A stretch of 64,000 nucleotides of DNA from Pseudomonadota bacterium (GTDB lineage: Bacteria; Pseudomonadota; Gammaproteobacteria; Burkholderiales; Rhodocyclaceae), in NCBI GenBank assembly GCA_018241685.1, contig JAFEDJ010000054.1:62001-126000 (forward strand). Reading direction: 5' to 3'. This document shows, piece after piece, positions 48,126-60,479 of the stretch; the first letter of the stretch is position 1; every line of letters begins with the position of its first letter. The notes beneath the pieces were generated by a model. That model had not been told where the DNA came from. It was given only the letters and a program-made list of their open reading frames with translations, and searched no databases. Made by a program: the position numbers and the translations under genes.

Positions 48126-48622
48126 GACGACTCCAGAGCAGGATCGAGGGCGACGCGCACGATGGCCGTCGTGGGACAGGGCGCCAGACAGGCGCCGCAG
48201 CCGGTGCAAACTGTGTTATCCACGTCAGGCAGCGGAACACCGCCGATGCGCGGCCGGAAACGGATCGCCGAGGCCTCGCAGATCTCGCCGCACACCCGGC
48301 ACTCCACGTGGCAGGCCGCCAGGCAGCCTTCATCGATACGGATGCCGTAGGCCCACGGGCGCTGCACGGTGTCACGGCCGATGGCGCCGGTGGAGCAAGC
48401 CCGGGCACAGTCGCCACAGAAGGTGCACGCCGCGGACGCGAAATCAGCTTCCGGATAGCCGCCGGCGCCGCGCTTCAGCAAACCGGTCGGGCACACCGGG
48501 AGGCAGGCATCGCAACGGGAGCACAATTCGAGAAAGCGGTCTTCGGTGGTGCTCCAGGGCGGACGGAATGGAACCCCGCCGGGCGCCCTGACACCCAGAA
48601 AACGACGGCGGGAAACATCCAT
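48122..48622 (-). CDS. napF: Ferredoxin-type protein NapF
   Basis: A 166-residue iron-sulfur protein. Cluster motifs include CSRCDACLPVCPTG, CTFCGDCARACSTG, CRVCGEICEASAI and CTGCGACLAPCPTTA. It begins MDVSRRRFLG, which resembles a Tat motif, but NapF is known as a cytoplasmic partner of NapA and there is no hydrophobic stretch after it. It is the first gene of napFDAGHBC, with an FNR-type box 60-73 bp upstream. Confidence 0.94.
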   Translation of the reverse strand: MDVSRRRFLGVRAPGGVPFRPPWSTTEDRFLELCSRCDACLPVCPTGLLKRGAGGYPEADFASAACTFCGDCARACSTGAIGRDTVQRPWAYGIRIDEGCLAACHVECRVCGEICEASAIRFRPRIGGVPLPDVDNTVCTGCGACLAPCPTTAIVRVALDPALESS

Positions 48623-48653
48623 GGCAGGCTCGTGGTTTTTGTCGGACGAGGCG

Positions 48654-48695
48654 ATCCTATTCCCCGCGCCTGGAAGAAACCTTGATCTGTGCGAA
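48654..48695 (-). promoter_or_regulatory. FNR-type box and -10 element of the nap operon
   Basis: TTGAT-CTGT-GCGAA at 48682-48695 has one perfect half-site. On the minus strand TAGGAT (48654-48659) stands where a -10 would be for a class II site centred at -41.5. The element lies in the 94-bp gap between the kinase operon and napF, so nap has its own promoter. Confidence 0.5.
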
Positions 48696-48716
48696 GGAAT
48701 TCAGCGTAGATGGTGC

Positions 48717-51700
48717 CTACAGCGGGATGCCCTGCTCCGCGGCGCAGGCTACGAGTACGGCCAAGGCGCGGTCGCTGTCAAAATCCGCCACCGCGCTGGC
48801 GAAGGATTCGAAGCGCTCGCCCATGGCGGCTTGCAACAGCGGGCGCTGGGCATCGAGCAGCTGCCCGCTGGCAAAATCGTCGGCGGCCAGCAATTCGGCC
48901 AGGCGGCCGAACACGGCGGCCACGGCGCCGGCATCCACGGGCGACTCGGTGATCGATGCCCCTGGCACAGGCAGCGCCGCGGTGATTACCCCAACAAGAG
49001 CCGCCAGTCCGACCGCCACCTCGGCTTGCTGTGGTGCCAGCGCGGATGGTACGTCCTGCCGGCGCAGGGCCTGCTCCAGGTCCGCGGCACGCGCACTCAG
49101 CTCATGGGCGCCGATCTGCGCGGTGACGCCCTTCAGGGTATGGGCGAGGCGGGTCGCGGTCGCCCAGTCGCCGACCTCCAGCGCCTCTTTCAGACGCCCG
49201 GCAAAATCCTGCTGCCCCTTCACGAACTTGTCGAGCTGGGACAGGTAGAGCGCCTCCCGTCCGAGGGCATGGTGCAGGCCGGCCACCATGTCCAGGCCGG
49301 GAATCTCCCGCAACGGGGCAGACGGCGGCGCCGCCCCCGGTGCAGCCCCGACGCCGGGCACGGTGATCCAGCGCATCAGCGTCGCCCACAGGGCTTCCGG
49401 GTCGATGGGCTTGGCCACGTGGTCGTTCATGCCGGCCGCCAGGCAGCGCTCACGGTCGCCGGCCATCGCATTGGCGGTCATCGCCACGATGGGTAGCCTT
49501 GCACAGGCGGGCAGCCGGCGGATCTCGCGGGTCGCGGTCAGACCATCCATCACCGGCATCTGCACGTCCATCAGGATCAGGTCATAGTGCCCGCCGGACG
49601 CCTTGTCGACGGCCACTTGGCCGTTGTCGGCCACGTCCACCTGCAAGCCGACCTGCAGCAGCATCTCGCTGGCCACCTCCTGGTTGAGCTCGTTGTCCTC
49701 CACCAGCAGCACGCGGGCGCCACGTAGCGGACCGGGCTCCGAAACGTCCACGGCCTGCGCCGGCCGCGGGCGCAGGCCGCCGTCGCTCCCCAGCGTGTGC
49801 ATCACCGTATCGAACAGCAGGGAGGCCCCGACCGGCTTGATCAGCACGTCGCGGATGCCCGCCTCCTCGGCGGCCTTCATCAGCTCGTCGCGCCCGTAGG
49901 CCGTCACCATCACCAGGCGTGGCGGCGGGTTCAAGGACAGGCGGCGGATCTCGCCGGCCGTGGCGATACCGTCCATGCCCGGCATCTGCCAGTCGAGGAA
50001 GGCTACTTCATACGGATGCCCAGCCGCCGCCGCGCGCGCCAGCTCGGCCAGCGCCGCCGGCCCCGAATCCACGGCGTGCACGGCGAAGGCCATCCGTCGC
50101 AGCATCTCGCCGATCACCTCACGGGCGTTGGCATTGTCATCCACCACCAGCATGCGCCGGCCCCGCAGGTCGGCGCTCGGCAGCAGCCGGCGCACTACCG
50201 CCGTGCTGCGGCCGAGCAGCGCCGTGAACCAGAAGGTGGAGCCCACCTCCGGCGTACTGTCCACGCCCACCTCGCCGCCCATCAGTTCGGCCAGACGTTT
50301 GCTGATCACCAACCCCAGACCAGTGCCGCCGTACTTGCGGGTAGTGGACGAATCGGCCTGCTCGAAGCTGCGGAACAAGCGGGCGCGCTGCTCGCTGCTG
50401 AGCCCGATGCCGGTGTCGCGGACCTCGAAACGCAGCAGCACGCCGTCGTGCCCCGCCTCGACGACCCGCACACGGATCGCCACCTCGCCCTTCTCGGTGA
50501 ACTTCACCGCGTTGTTGGCGTAGTTGACGAGGATCTGGCCGAGGCGCAGCGGATCACCGACCAGACTGCCCGGCACGTCGTCGGCCACGTCCACGATCAG
50601 CTCCAGCCCCTTGGTGGCGATCTTGTCGGCGATCAGGCTGGCGACGTTGTCGAGAACCCGTTCCAGTTCGAAATCGGTGCGCTCGATGACCAGCTTGCCG
50701 GCCTCGATCTTGGAGATATCGAGGATGTCGTTGATGATGCCCAACAGGTGCTGGCTGGAGCTCTGGATCTTTTCCAGGTAATCACGCTGACGCGGCGTCA
50801 GCTCGGAACGCAACGTCAGGTAGGCCATGCCGACGATGGCGTTCATCGGCGTGCGGATCTCGTGACTCATGTTGGCCAGGAAGTCGGACTTCACGCGGGC
50901 CGCCTCTTCGGCCATCGCGGTGGCCTGCCGCATGGCCTCAATGGCATCCCGCTCGGCACTGATGTCGTCGATGATCCACACCGAGCCACGGGCGTGGTCG
51001 TTCAAATCGACGGCGCGGGCGGTAAGCCGCGCCCAGAACAGGCTGCCATCCCGGCGCATCAGCTCTTGCTCGCGACTGTGGGTCTCGCCGCGCCAGATCT
51101 GTGCGTAGGGCTCGCCACCGATCTGCCAGGCCGCGTCGTCGGCGTACCAGATGCGCGTCGGGCGGCCCAGCATGGCGCCCGGCGGCCAGCCGAACATATC
51201 GTGCAGCTGGCGGTTGCCGCGCTGCAGCGTGCGGTCAACAATCAGCGCCATGCCCGACGTCGCCGCGTCGAAGATCGCCTGCTGCTCGGCATAGGCAAGG
51301 CGCAGCCGTTCGGCGGCCTCCCGCTCGGCGGTAATGTCCTCGAAGATGCCGACCACGCCCCGAGACGGATCGCCGCCGTCCACTGCATGAGCGGCCATGC
51401 GCACCCAGAAGCGCGTGCCGTCCTTGCGCACGGCCTGCTGCTCCCAGGTGTGCGTACCGCCATTCCAGAGTATCTCGTAGACCGCTTTGCCAACCTGCTC
51501 GTAAGCTGCGTCGTCCGGATACCAGATGCGGCTCGACTGGCCGATCTGCTCACCCGGCGCATAGCCGAACATTTCGTCGAGGCGCCGGTTGCCGCGCACG
51601 ATATGGCGCTCGCGGGTCAGCACGATACCGATGCTGGCCGACTCGAACAGCGCCTGCTGCTCAGCCATCGCCGCCGCCAGGTCGGCAGTGCGGCGAGCCA

Positions 51701-52661
51701 CCTCGTCCTCCAGGCGATCCCGCGCCGCCTCACTTTCATGGCGCGCCAGCCGCACTTCCTCAAGAGCCCGGCGCAACTCCTCGGTACGGGCATCGACGCG
51801 CCCGCTGAGCTGGCGGCTCCATACCACCAGGGCCAGCACAACCAGGGCCAGTGCGACGAAGCCGTAGCCGGCGTAGCGCAGGTAGGGCAGCGCAGACGGC
51901 TCCAGCAGCGCACCGAACCACTTCTCGTCGATGAGCTGCAGATCCCCCTCGGGGATGGCCGCAAAGCCGCTGGCGATAAAGCGCTGCAAGGCTTCGTCGT
52001 CGCGCCGCACAGCCCAATGGAAGTGCTTCACGTACATCGGCGCGGTATGCCGGAACTCGTCGGCAATGCCGAACTGGTGCAGCAGATACGCCGCCGGTCG
52101 CTCGTCCATGCAGAACACCCGCAGCTGCCCTTCCGCCACACTGCCAACCAGGGCCGCAAAGCTGCGGTAGCGGCGCACGTTGGTGGAGCCCTCGACGGCC
52201 AGCCGCTCGGGACAGGCGTCGCCCTCCTTCACACCGACCACGAAGCCGCGACTGGAGCCCGCGTCGACGATGCCCGACAGGTCCCGCTGGAAGAACAGCA
52301 TGGTGTCGAGGCGGGCATAGGGGGCGGAGAACAGGTAGCGTCCATCCCTTTCCGGGGAGCGGACGATGGTGTCGATGACGTCCGCCGTACCGGCCCGCAT
52401 GGCCTCCTCGGCCTTCGCGCCATCCATGCCCAGCAGACGGACCGTTACGCCGGTCTGAGCCTGCCAAGCCCGCCAGCGATCCGGCACGACGCCTTGCAGC
52501 ACTCCGCTCGCGTCACGCAGCGTATAGGGTGGAAAATTGTCGTCGAGCACCACGGTGATCGACGTACGCGGCAGCCCCCCCTCATCCGCAGCAAGCATCC
52601 CGGCACCGAGGCAGCCCCCGGCGAACAGGACGAACAGACGACGCAAGAGACGGGCAGGCAT
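48717..52661 (-). CDS. Hybrid histidine kinase with periplasmic binding-protein domain
   Basis: A 1314-residue sensor. In order it has a signal helix, a periplasmic SBP-3-like domain (about 35-255, DDNFPPYTLRDASGVLQGVVPDR), a membrane helix (about 260-282), a coiled coil and two PAS domains. The HisKA H-box FLANMSHEIRTPMNAIVGM and an HATPase (DTGIGLSS, GGTGLGL) follow. Then come two REC domains (AFLDWQMPGMDG and LILMDVQMPVMDG) and an Hpt domain (RLAHTLKGVTAQIG). It is EvgS/BvgS-like in layout. The ATG at 52661 follows the previous stop by 4 bp; an ATG at 52685 lies inside that gene. Confidence 0.92.
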   Translation of the reverse strand: MPARLLRRLFVLFAGGCLGAGMLAADEGGLPRTSITVVLDDNFPPYTLRDASGVLQGVVPDRWRAWQAQTGVTVRLLGMDGAKAEEAMRAGTADVIDTIVRSPERDGRYLFSAPYARLDTMLFFQRDLSGIVDAGSSRGFVVGVKEGDACPERLAVEGSTNVRRYRSFAALVGSVAEGQLRVFCMDERPAAYLLHQFGIADEFRHTAPMYVKHFHWAVRRDDEALQRFIASGFAAIPEGDLQLIDEKWFGALLEPSALPYLRYAGYGFVALALVVLALVVWSRQLSGRVDARTEELRRALEEVRLARHESEAARDRLEDEVARRTADLAAAMAEQQALFESASIGIVLTRERHIVRGNRRLDEMFGYAPGEQIGQSSRIWYPDDAAYEQVGKAVYEILWNGGTHTWEQQAVRKDGTRFWVRMAAHAVDGGDPSRGVVGIFEDITAEREAAERLRLAYAEQQAIFDAATSGMALIVDRTLQRGNRQLHDMFGWPPGAMLGRPTRIWYADDAAWQIGGEPYAQIWRGETHSREQELMRRDGSLFWARLTARAVDLNDHARGSVWIIDDISAERDAIEAMRQATAMAEEAARVKSDFLANMSHEIRTPMNAIVGMAYLTLRSELTPRQRDYLEKIQSSSQHLLGIINDILDISKIEAGKLVIERTDFELERVLDNVASLIADKIATKGLELIVDVADDVPGSLVGDPLRLGQILVNYANNAVKFTEKGEVAIRVRVVEAGHDGVLLRFEVRDTGIGLSSEQRARLFRSFEQADSSTTRKYGGTGLGLVISKRLAELMGGEVGVDSTPEVGSTFWFTALLGRSTAVVRRLLPSADLRGRRMLVVDDNANAREVIGEMLRRMAFAVHAVDSGPAALAELARAAAAGHPYEVAFLDWQMPGMDGIATAGEIRRLSLNPPPRLVMVTAYGRDELMKAAEEAGIRDVLIKPVGASLLFDTVMHTLGSDGGLRPRPAQAVDVSEPGPLRGARVLLVEDNELNQEVASEMLLQVGLQVDVADNGQVAVDKASGGHYDLILMDVQMPVMDGLTATREIRRLPACARLPIVAMTANAMAGDRERCLAAGMNDHVAKPIDPEALWATLMRWITVPGVGAAPGAAPPSAPLREIPGLDMVAGLHHALGREALYLSQLDKFVKGQQDFAGRLKEALEVGDWATATRLAHTLKGVTAQIGAHELSARAADLEQALRRQDVPSALAPQQAEVAVGLAALVGVITAALPVPGASITESPVDAGAVAAVFGRLAELLAADDFASGQLLDAQRPLLQAAMGERFESFASAVADFDSDRALAVLVACAAEQGIPL

Positions 52662-52665
52662 GTGT

Positions 52666-55343
<2,678 letters not shown>

Positions 55344-55347
<4 letters not shown>

Positions 55348-56528
55348 CGGTGAGCTCCGTCCACCTCCGGCTCAGGGTCGGCGAAACGTATAGCAATGTC
55401 GGCAAAACGGTCGCGGCAGGCAAGAAAGGCATCCACCACATCTGGATCGAAATGACTGTCTCGCCCGTCGACGATGATCTGGGTGGTTTCTTCCAGCGTC
55501 ATCGGCGGTTTGTAGACACGCCGGCTCATCAGCGCGTCGAAGACGTCGGCCAGTGCCATCAGGCGCGCCGAGACCGGGATCGCATCGCCGACGTGACCGC
55601 CCGGATAGCCACTGCCGTCCCATTTTTCATGGTGGCCCAGCGCAATCTCGCGGGCGATGCACAGGAAGGCGAAAGCCTCGCCGGCCTGGGCGGCGGAGGC
55701 CTCGTCGGCACTTTCCAGGGCCTGGGCCATGGCCTTGTCGATGGCATCGGCGCCGATGGCCGGATGGGCCTTCATGATCTCGAATTCATCGCTGGTCAGC
55801 CGGCCGCGCTTGAGCAGGATGCTGTCGGGGATGCCGACCTTGCCGATATCGTGCAGCGGCGCCGCCTTCACGACCATGCCCAGACGGGCGCCGCCCAATG
55901 CCGAATTGAAGCGGGGGTGCTCCGCCAGATGGCGCGCCAGCATGTCCACATAGGTCTGGGTGCGTACGATGTGCCGCCCGGTCTCGTTGTCCCTGGCCTC
56001 GCTGAGGCAGGCCAGCGCGCGCACGCTGAGTTCCTGCACGAGCAGGTTCTCGCTCATGCGCCGGCTGACTTCGCGCTCCAGCCATTCGTTCTCGTTGGCC
56101 AGCCGGTCACGGGCCTGCTTGAGCTCCAGGTGGGTGCGCACCCGCGCCAGCACGATCGCCGGATTGATCGGCTTGGTGATGTAATCCACAGCCCCGAGGG
56201 CCAGACCGTGCTCCTCATTCTCGGCGGCGTTCATGGCCGTCACGAAGATCACCGGGATGTTGCGCGTGGCCGGGTCAGCGTGCAGGCGCTCCATGACCTC
56301 GTAACCGTCCATCCCTGGCATCATCACGTCGAGCAGGATCAGGTCCGGGCGCGGCGAAAGTCCTGCCGCCCGCAGCGCCCGCTCGCCGGAATTGGCGGCG
56401 CGCACCCGGTAATGGGACTGCAGCAGTTCCCCCAGAACGGCCAGATTCTGCGGCGTATCGTCGACGATCAGGATCGTGTGCCGGGCTGCAAGGGCTTCAG
56501 GCTTGTCGCTACTCGCGTAAATGCTCAT
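55344..56528 (-). CDS. Response regulator with HD-GYP domain (c-di-GMP phosphodiesterase)
   Basis: A 394-residue RpfG-like protein. The REC domain (about 18-135) has ILIVDDTPQN and LILLDVMMPGMDG. A helical linker leads to an HD-GYP domain (about 185-375) with HDIGKVGIPDSIL and GHHEKWDGSGYPGG, so the metal ligands and the GYP motif are intact and c-di-GMP hydrolysis is expected. The ATG at 56528 gives the conserved REC start. It is the first gene of a three-gene operon with two hybrid kinases and is presumably their output. The 283 bp upstream (56529-56811) hold its promoter region and nothing else recognised. Confidence 0.94.
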
Positions 56529-56811
56529 CAGGAAGTCTCCACCCCGGAGCAGGGCGATCGGCAAAGGGCGAGGGAGTAGGCCAGGGGCGACATCAGCATC
56601 CCATACAAGCGGCATGCGCGCCCCTCATGAGCATGAGTCTAGTAGCCCTTTTGCCTAGCCATCGGCATATTCCATTACGGCAAGCTTAACGGCACTTCCC
56701 CAAGGGGCTTGAGGGGAGAGTTGCGCCACCTGAAACTCCGACCACAAACGCTTCTTCGAATTCCCAATCCCAGCCCATCCCGGAAATAGTTCATCAAACG
56801 TGACAACTGAC

Positions 56812-57750
56812 TCACAGCAACTTGTCAATGAAGAAGCGGGGACGCCGCTTGGTCTCCAGATACGACTTCGCAACGTATTCACCAAGAATGCCGATCGACA
56901 GTAACTGCACGCCTCCCAGGAAGTACATCGGCACGACAGTGGAAGCCCAGCCAGGAACCGTCGCACCACTCGCCAACGCACGGATGACGACCCAGCCCGC
57001 CATCATCAGGCTGACCAAGCAGGTGGCCAAACCAATGCCAGAAATGAAGCGCAGCGGCACCACGCTGAAAGAAGTAATGCCATCGATGGCAAACGCAAGC
57101 ATCTTGCGAAGGGGGTACTTGGACTCCCCCGCAAAACGTTCGGAGCGGGCATATTCCACCTTTGCGGTCTTGAAGCCGATCAGGGGAATGATCCCACGCA
57201 GGAACAGGTTTACCTCATCGAATTCACGCAGATTTTCGATCGCCCGCCGGGTCATGAGCCGGTAGTCTGCATGATCAAAGACCACGTCCACCCCCATCAC
57301 CGTCATCAAGCGGTAGAAGCCCTGGGCTGTAAGCCGCTTGAAGGCCGTATCGGTGGTGCGGCTGCTGCGCACCCCATAAACGATGTCACTGCCTTCGGCA
57401 TGGGCTGCAAGCATCCCCTTGATTGCCCGGGGGTCATCCTGCAGGTCCGCGTCCATAGAAACGATCACATCGCCTTCCGCCGACAATAACCCAGCCAACA
57501 GGGCACGCTGGTGACCACAGTTGCGCGACAGCTTGATGCCACCAAAATTGGGATCGGCCGCGCTAAAGGCTTCGATCTGGCGCCATGTCCGATCCCGGCT
57601 CCCGTCATCCACGAAATACACACGACTGTCCGGTGCAATGCAGGCGTCGGCGATCAGCTCATCGAGAAGAACCCGCAACTGGCGCTGGGTTTCCGGCAGG
57701 ACTTCTTCTTCGTTGTAACACGGGATGACGAGTCCGAGACGGGGAGGCAT
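56812..57750 (-). CDS. GtrB-like polyisoprenyl-phosphate glycosyltransferase (GT2)
   Basis: A 312-residue protein. The N-terminal GT2 domain has VIPCYNEEEVLP, FVDDGSRDRTW and the MDADLQDDP catalytic Asp cluster. Two C-terminal membrane helices (about 235-260 and 268-290) are typical of GtrB/DPM-like enzymes that load a sugar onto undecaprenyl phosphate. It is paired with the GtrA gene 10 bp upstream. It is the last gene of the glycosylation operon. Confidence 0.9.
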   Translation of the reverse strand: MPPRLGLVIPCYNEEEVLPETQRQLRVLLDELIADACIAPDSRVYFVDDGSRDRTWRQIEAFSAADPNFGGIKLSRNCGHQRALLAGLLSAEGDVIVSMDADLQDDPRAIKGMLAAHAEGSDIVYGVRSSRTTDTAFKRLTAQGFYRLMTVMGVDVVFDHADYRLMTRRAIENLREFDEVNLFLRGIIPLIGFKTAKVEYARSERFAGESKYPLRKMLAFAIDGITSFSVVPLRFISGIGLATCLVSLMMAGWVVIRALASGATVPGWASTVVPMYFLGGVQLLSIGILGEYVAKSYLETKRRPRFFIDKLL

Positions 57751-57760
57751 GGAATTTTCC

Positions 57761-58156
57761 TTATTGGCTGGCCTTGGCGGGCCTGAAAACGATGTAGCGC
57801 TGACAGACAAAGGACAACAGGGTGATCGGCACCAGTGCCAGCCCGCCTCCTAGGTAAGCATTGATGCCGTACTCAAGGAACAAGGCAATCAAGGCAATAT
57901 TGACGCAATAGAGGAAGAGCCAGAGCACCACAAAACGCGGCAAGCGGCGGATCGAGGAATTCCCGAACACAAAGCGTCCCTGACTGAAGAAGGACACAGC
58001 GATCCCGAAAACAAGGGAGCCGAAATTGGCCACGGCATAATTAAGACCCAAGGCCAGCAGTAGCACATAACTCCCATAGGAGAGGCCGGTATTGGCCAGA
58101 CCCACCACGCCGAAGCGCAAGAACTGGGATGCGGCGGGATGCTTCAAGATGTGCAT
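57761..58156 (-). CDS. GtrA-family membrane protein (putative flippase)
   Basis: A 131-residue protein with four hydrophobic helices and the family features FLRFGVVGLANTGLSYGSY at the N-terminus and RYIVF near the end. GtrA proteins are thought to flip undecaprenyl-phosphate-linked sugars to the periplasm. It works with the GtrB-like enzyme encoded 10 bp downstream. Confidence 0.88.
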   Translation of the reverse strand: MHILKHPAASQFLRFGVVGLANTGLSYGSYVLLLALGLNYAVANFGSLVFGIAVSFFSQGRFVFGNSSIRRLPRFVVLWLFLYCVNIALIALFLEYGINAYLGGGLALVPITLLSFVCQRYIVFRPAKASQ

Positions 58157-58189
58157 TGGTGACTAAAGCAGCAAAGGGCTCGAGGATCT

Positions 58190-59011
58190 CTAACGAAGGA
58201 CGAAGGTGTAGATGATGCGGCGGGCAAGGTTGTTGAGACGCGCCCGCAAGCGACCTACGGCGATATCCATGTCACCCGCCCGCACCTGGGGAAGATGAGC
58301 AATAGCCTGGATGAAGCGACTGAATTCGCTGGCCTGCTCCCGGCCGATAGCCACACTCCACGACCCCGTGGATACGCGAAAGGACGCTAGCGGCGCATCA
58401 TCACACCATGCATCGCCATGGGCCAACAGACGACACCAGTAGTCCAGATCGAGCACATAAGGAATGCTCGCATTGAACACGCCAGCACGTTCGGCAGCAC
58501 TGCGCCGGAAGAGGACCGCACCCGGCTCGCCGATCAGGTTGGTACCGGCCCGGACACAGGCCCGCAATACCTCGTCAGCAGCCACGCGACCACTCTTCCA
58601 AGGGGCGCGCTTCACGAACAGCGGCTTGTCACCCTTCCCGATGATGTGCCGACTGGCAAAGCTCAACACCACATCAGGATGGGCATCCAGGGCTGCCACC
58701 TGGCGTGCAAGGCAATCCGGCTCAATCAGATCATCATGGGGCAGCACCTTTACGTACTCCCCTCTGGCCTCCTCCAGGCAGCGGTTCCAGTTTCCCTCTG
58801 CGCGCAGGTTGGACGGATTCCGCAGGTAGCGGACCCGACGGTCTCCGAGGTAACGGGCGACCCGCGTACCGGTGTCATCCGGGGATGCGTCATCGATGAC
58901 GATCAGCTCGAAATCCTGCCAGGTCTGGGCCAGGACGGAACGAATGGCCATCTCGAGAAAATCTCCCCCACACCAAGTGGGGATGCACACAGATACCTTG
59001 GGAGTGATCAT
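58190..59011 (-). CDS. Family 2 glycosyltransferase
   Basis: A 273-residue soluble GT-A enzyme with VSVCIPTWCGGDFLE, VIDDASPDDTGTR and VLPHDDLIEPD (metal-binding Asp pair), but no C-terminal membrane helices. It therefore uses a nucleotide sugar directly in the cytoplasm, unlike the two GtrB-like neighbours. The acceptor is unknown. It lies between the two GtrA/GtrB pairs. Confidence 0.9.
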   Translation of the reverse strand: MITPKVSVCIPTWCGGDFLEMAIRSVLAQTWQDFELIVIDDASPDDTGTRVARYLGDRRVRYLRNPSNLRAEGNWNRCLEEARGEYVKVLPHDDLIEPDCLARQVAALDAHPDVVLSFASRHIIGKGDKPLFVKRAPWKSGRVAADEVLRACVRAGTNLIGEPGAVLFRRSAAERAGVFNASIPYVLDLDYWCRLLAHGDAWCDDAPLASFRVSTGSWSVAIGREQASEFSRFIQAIAHLPQVRAGDMDIAVGRLRARLNNLARRIIYTFVLR

Positions 59012-59061
59012 GACATCGAATTATGGTCTGCAAAAAGACAGCTTGCGGCTGCAACGGAACG

Positions 59062-60099
59062 TCAGCTAGACGTTACCGCACCAGGATTACGTTCGCTGGG
59101 GACGGACTCACGGCCTGCTGCCGCATGAAGACGGTGCAGTTCGGACGGCTCGAAGACATTGACGAAATAGAGGGGACGCCCCTTCGACTCGTTAAATATG
59201 CGCCCCAGATACTCTCCAAGCAACCCGACCGCAATGAGGTTGCTTCCGCCGAGCAGCAGCGTGACGACCATCAGGGAAGGATAGCCCTTGACCGACTCAC
59301 CATACATCAACGTTTTGTAAATCGTGTAGATTGCATACATGAACGCGAGACCAGCTACACAAATTCCCAAGTAAGTCGCAATCTTCAGCGGAGCAATCGT
59401 GAATGAGGTAATGCCCTCCAGCGCAAAATTCCAGAGCTTCCAGTAGTTCCACTTGGTCTCGCCGGCAAAGCGGGGATCCCGGTCATACTCGACGGCTATA
59501 CTGGGATAACCGATCCACGCAAATAGCCCCTTCATGAAACGATGCTGTTCGTTCAACTGCCCGAGGGCGAGGACGGCACGTCGACTCAACAACCGGAAGT
59601 CGCCTGTATCCTCTGGAATCTTGATACGGCTGACCGATTGCATGACTCGGTAGAAATAGTGAGCCGTGATCTTTTTGAACCAGGACTCGCCGTCCCGGAC
59701 CTTGCGCTTGGCATACACATTGTCATAGCCGTGCTGCCATTTGGCCACCAAGGCGGGAATCAACTCGGGGGGGTCCTGCAGGTCGGCATCGATGATGATC
59801 ACCGCGTCGCCTGCGGAATGCTCCAGACCGGCCGAGACAGCAATTTCCTTACCGAAATTACGACTCAGATCCACGATGGAGACACGCGGATCCACAGCCC
59901 GGATGGCATGCAACACAACCATCGTATTGTCACGACTCCCGTCATTGACATAAACGATTTCCGCCTCGCAACTCATCTGATCAAGCGTTTGGGCCAGTCG
60001 GCGATGGAACTCGCTCAGCACTTCCTGCTCGTTGTAAGCAGGCACCACGACCGACAAGCTGTAGCCCGCGCCGGGGATGGAGGTCTTTTTCGAGCTCAT
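59062..60099 (-). CDS. GtrB-like polyisoprenyl-phosphate glycosyltransferase (GT2)
   Basis: A 345-residue protein with GT2 motifs VVPAYNEQEVL, YVNDGSRDNT and IDADLQDPPELIP, and two C-terminal membrane helices (about 235-260 and 268-295). It is paired with the GtrA gene upstream, whose stop overlaps this ATG by four bases (ATGA at 60096-60099); this decides against the ATG at 60120. It is clearly a different enzyme from the other GtrB copy, with only family-level similarity. Confidence 0.91.
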   Translation of the reverse strand: MSSKKTSIPGAGYSLSVVVPAYNEQEVLSEFHRRLAQTLDQMSCEAEIVYVNDGSRDNTMVVLHAIRAVDPRVSIVDLSRNFGKEIAVSAGLEHSAGDAVIIIDADLQDPPELIPALVAKWQHGYDNVYAKRKVRDGESWFKKITAHYFYRVMQSVSRIKIPEDTGDFRLLSRRAVLALGQLNEQHRFMKGLFAWIGYPSIAVEYDRDPRFAGETKWNYWKLWNFALEGITSFTIAPLKIATYLGICVAGLAFMYAIYTIYKTLMYGESVKGYPSLMVVTLLLGGSNLIAVGLLGEYLGRIFNESKGRPLYFVNVFEPSELHRLHAAAGRESVPSERNPGAVTSS

Positions 60100-60479
60100 G
60101 GATTTACCCGAAACGTCCATAGTCTATTGCCGATGAAATTGAAAACAAGAATCAGGCCGCTGGCAACGGTCTGGGCAAGCAGATAATGGAGGCTCAGGCC
60201 CAATAGCAGCATCATGAACAGGTAGTTCAATCCAAAGCCTACACCGGCAAGCGTGAGAAAACGTGGCAATGTTTCGACATGGCGACGATCCGAGGAGAAG
60301 GTAATCGAATAATTGAGCGAATAGTTGATCAGCGCTCCCACCACCGCCCCGACGGCGGATGCCGCCAGAGGGCCACTGACACCACTGGAAGTCAAGCCAT
60401 ACAGTGTCATGAAGTGTCCCCCCGTACCGACTAGGCCGATCAGGCAGAAGGTACCGAACTGCGCAACCGCCATCTTCAT
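60096..60479 (-). CDS. GtrA-family membrane protein (putative flippase)
   Basis: A 127-residue four-helix protein with FGTFCLIGLVGTGGHFMTLY, LNYSITFSSDRRH between helices, and NFIGNRLWTF at the C-terminus, all typical of GtrA. It overlaps both neighbours by four bases, so it is translationally coupled between the GT-C-like gene and the GtrB gene. Confidence 0.9.
   Translation of the reverse strand: MKMAVAQFGTFCLIGLVGTGGHFMTLYGLTSSGVSGPLAASAVGAVVGALINYSLNYSITFSSDRRHVETLPRFLTLAGVGFGLNYLFMMLLLGLSLHYLLAQTVASGLILVFNFIGNRLWTFRVNP

Noticed and set aside
48122..48622. Tat signal in NapF (RRRFLG)
   Set aside because: No hydrophobic stretch follows and NapF is a cytoplasmic protein in studied systems.
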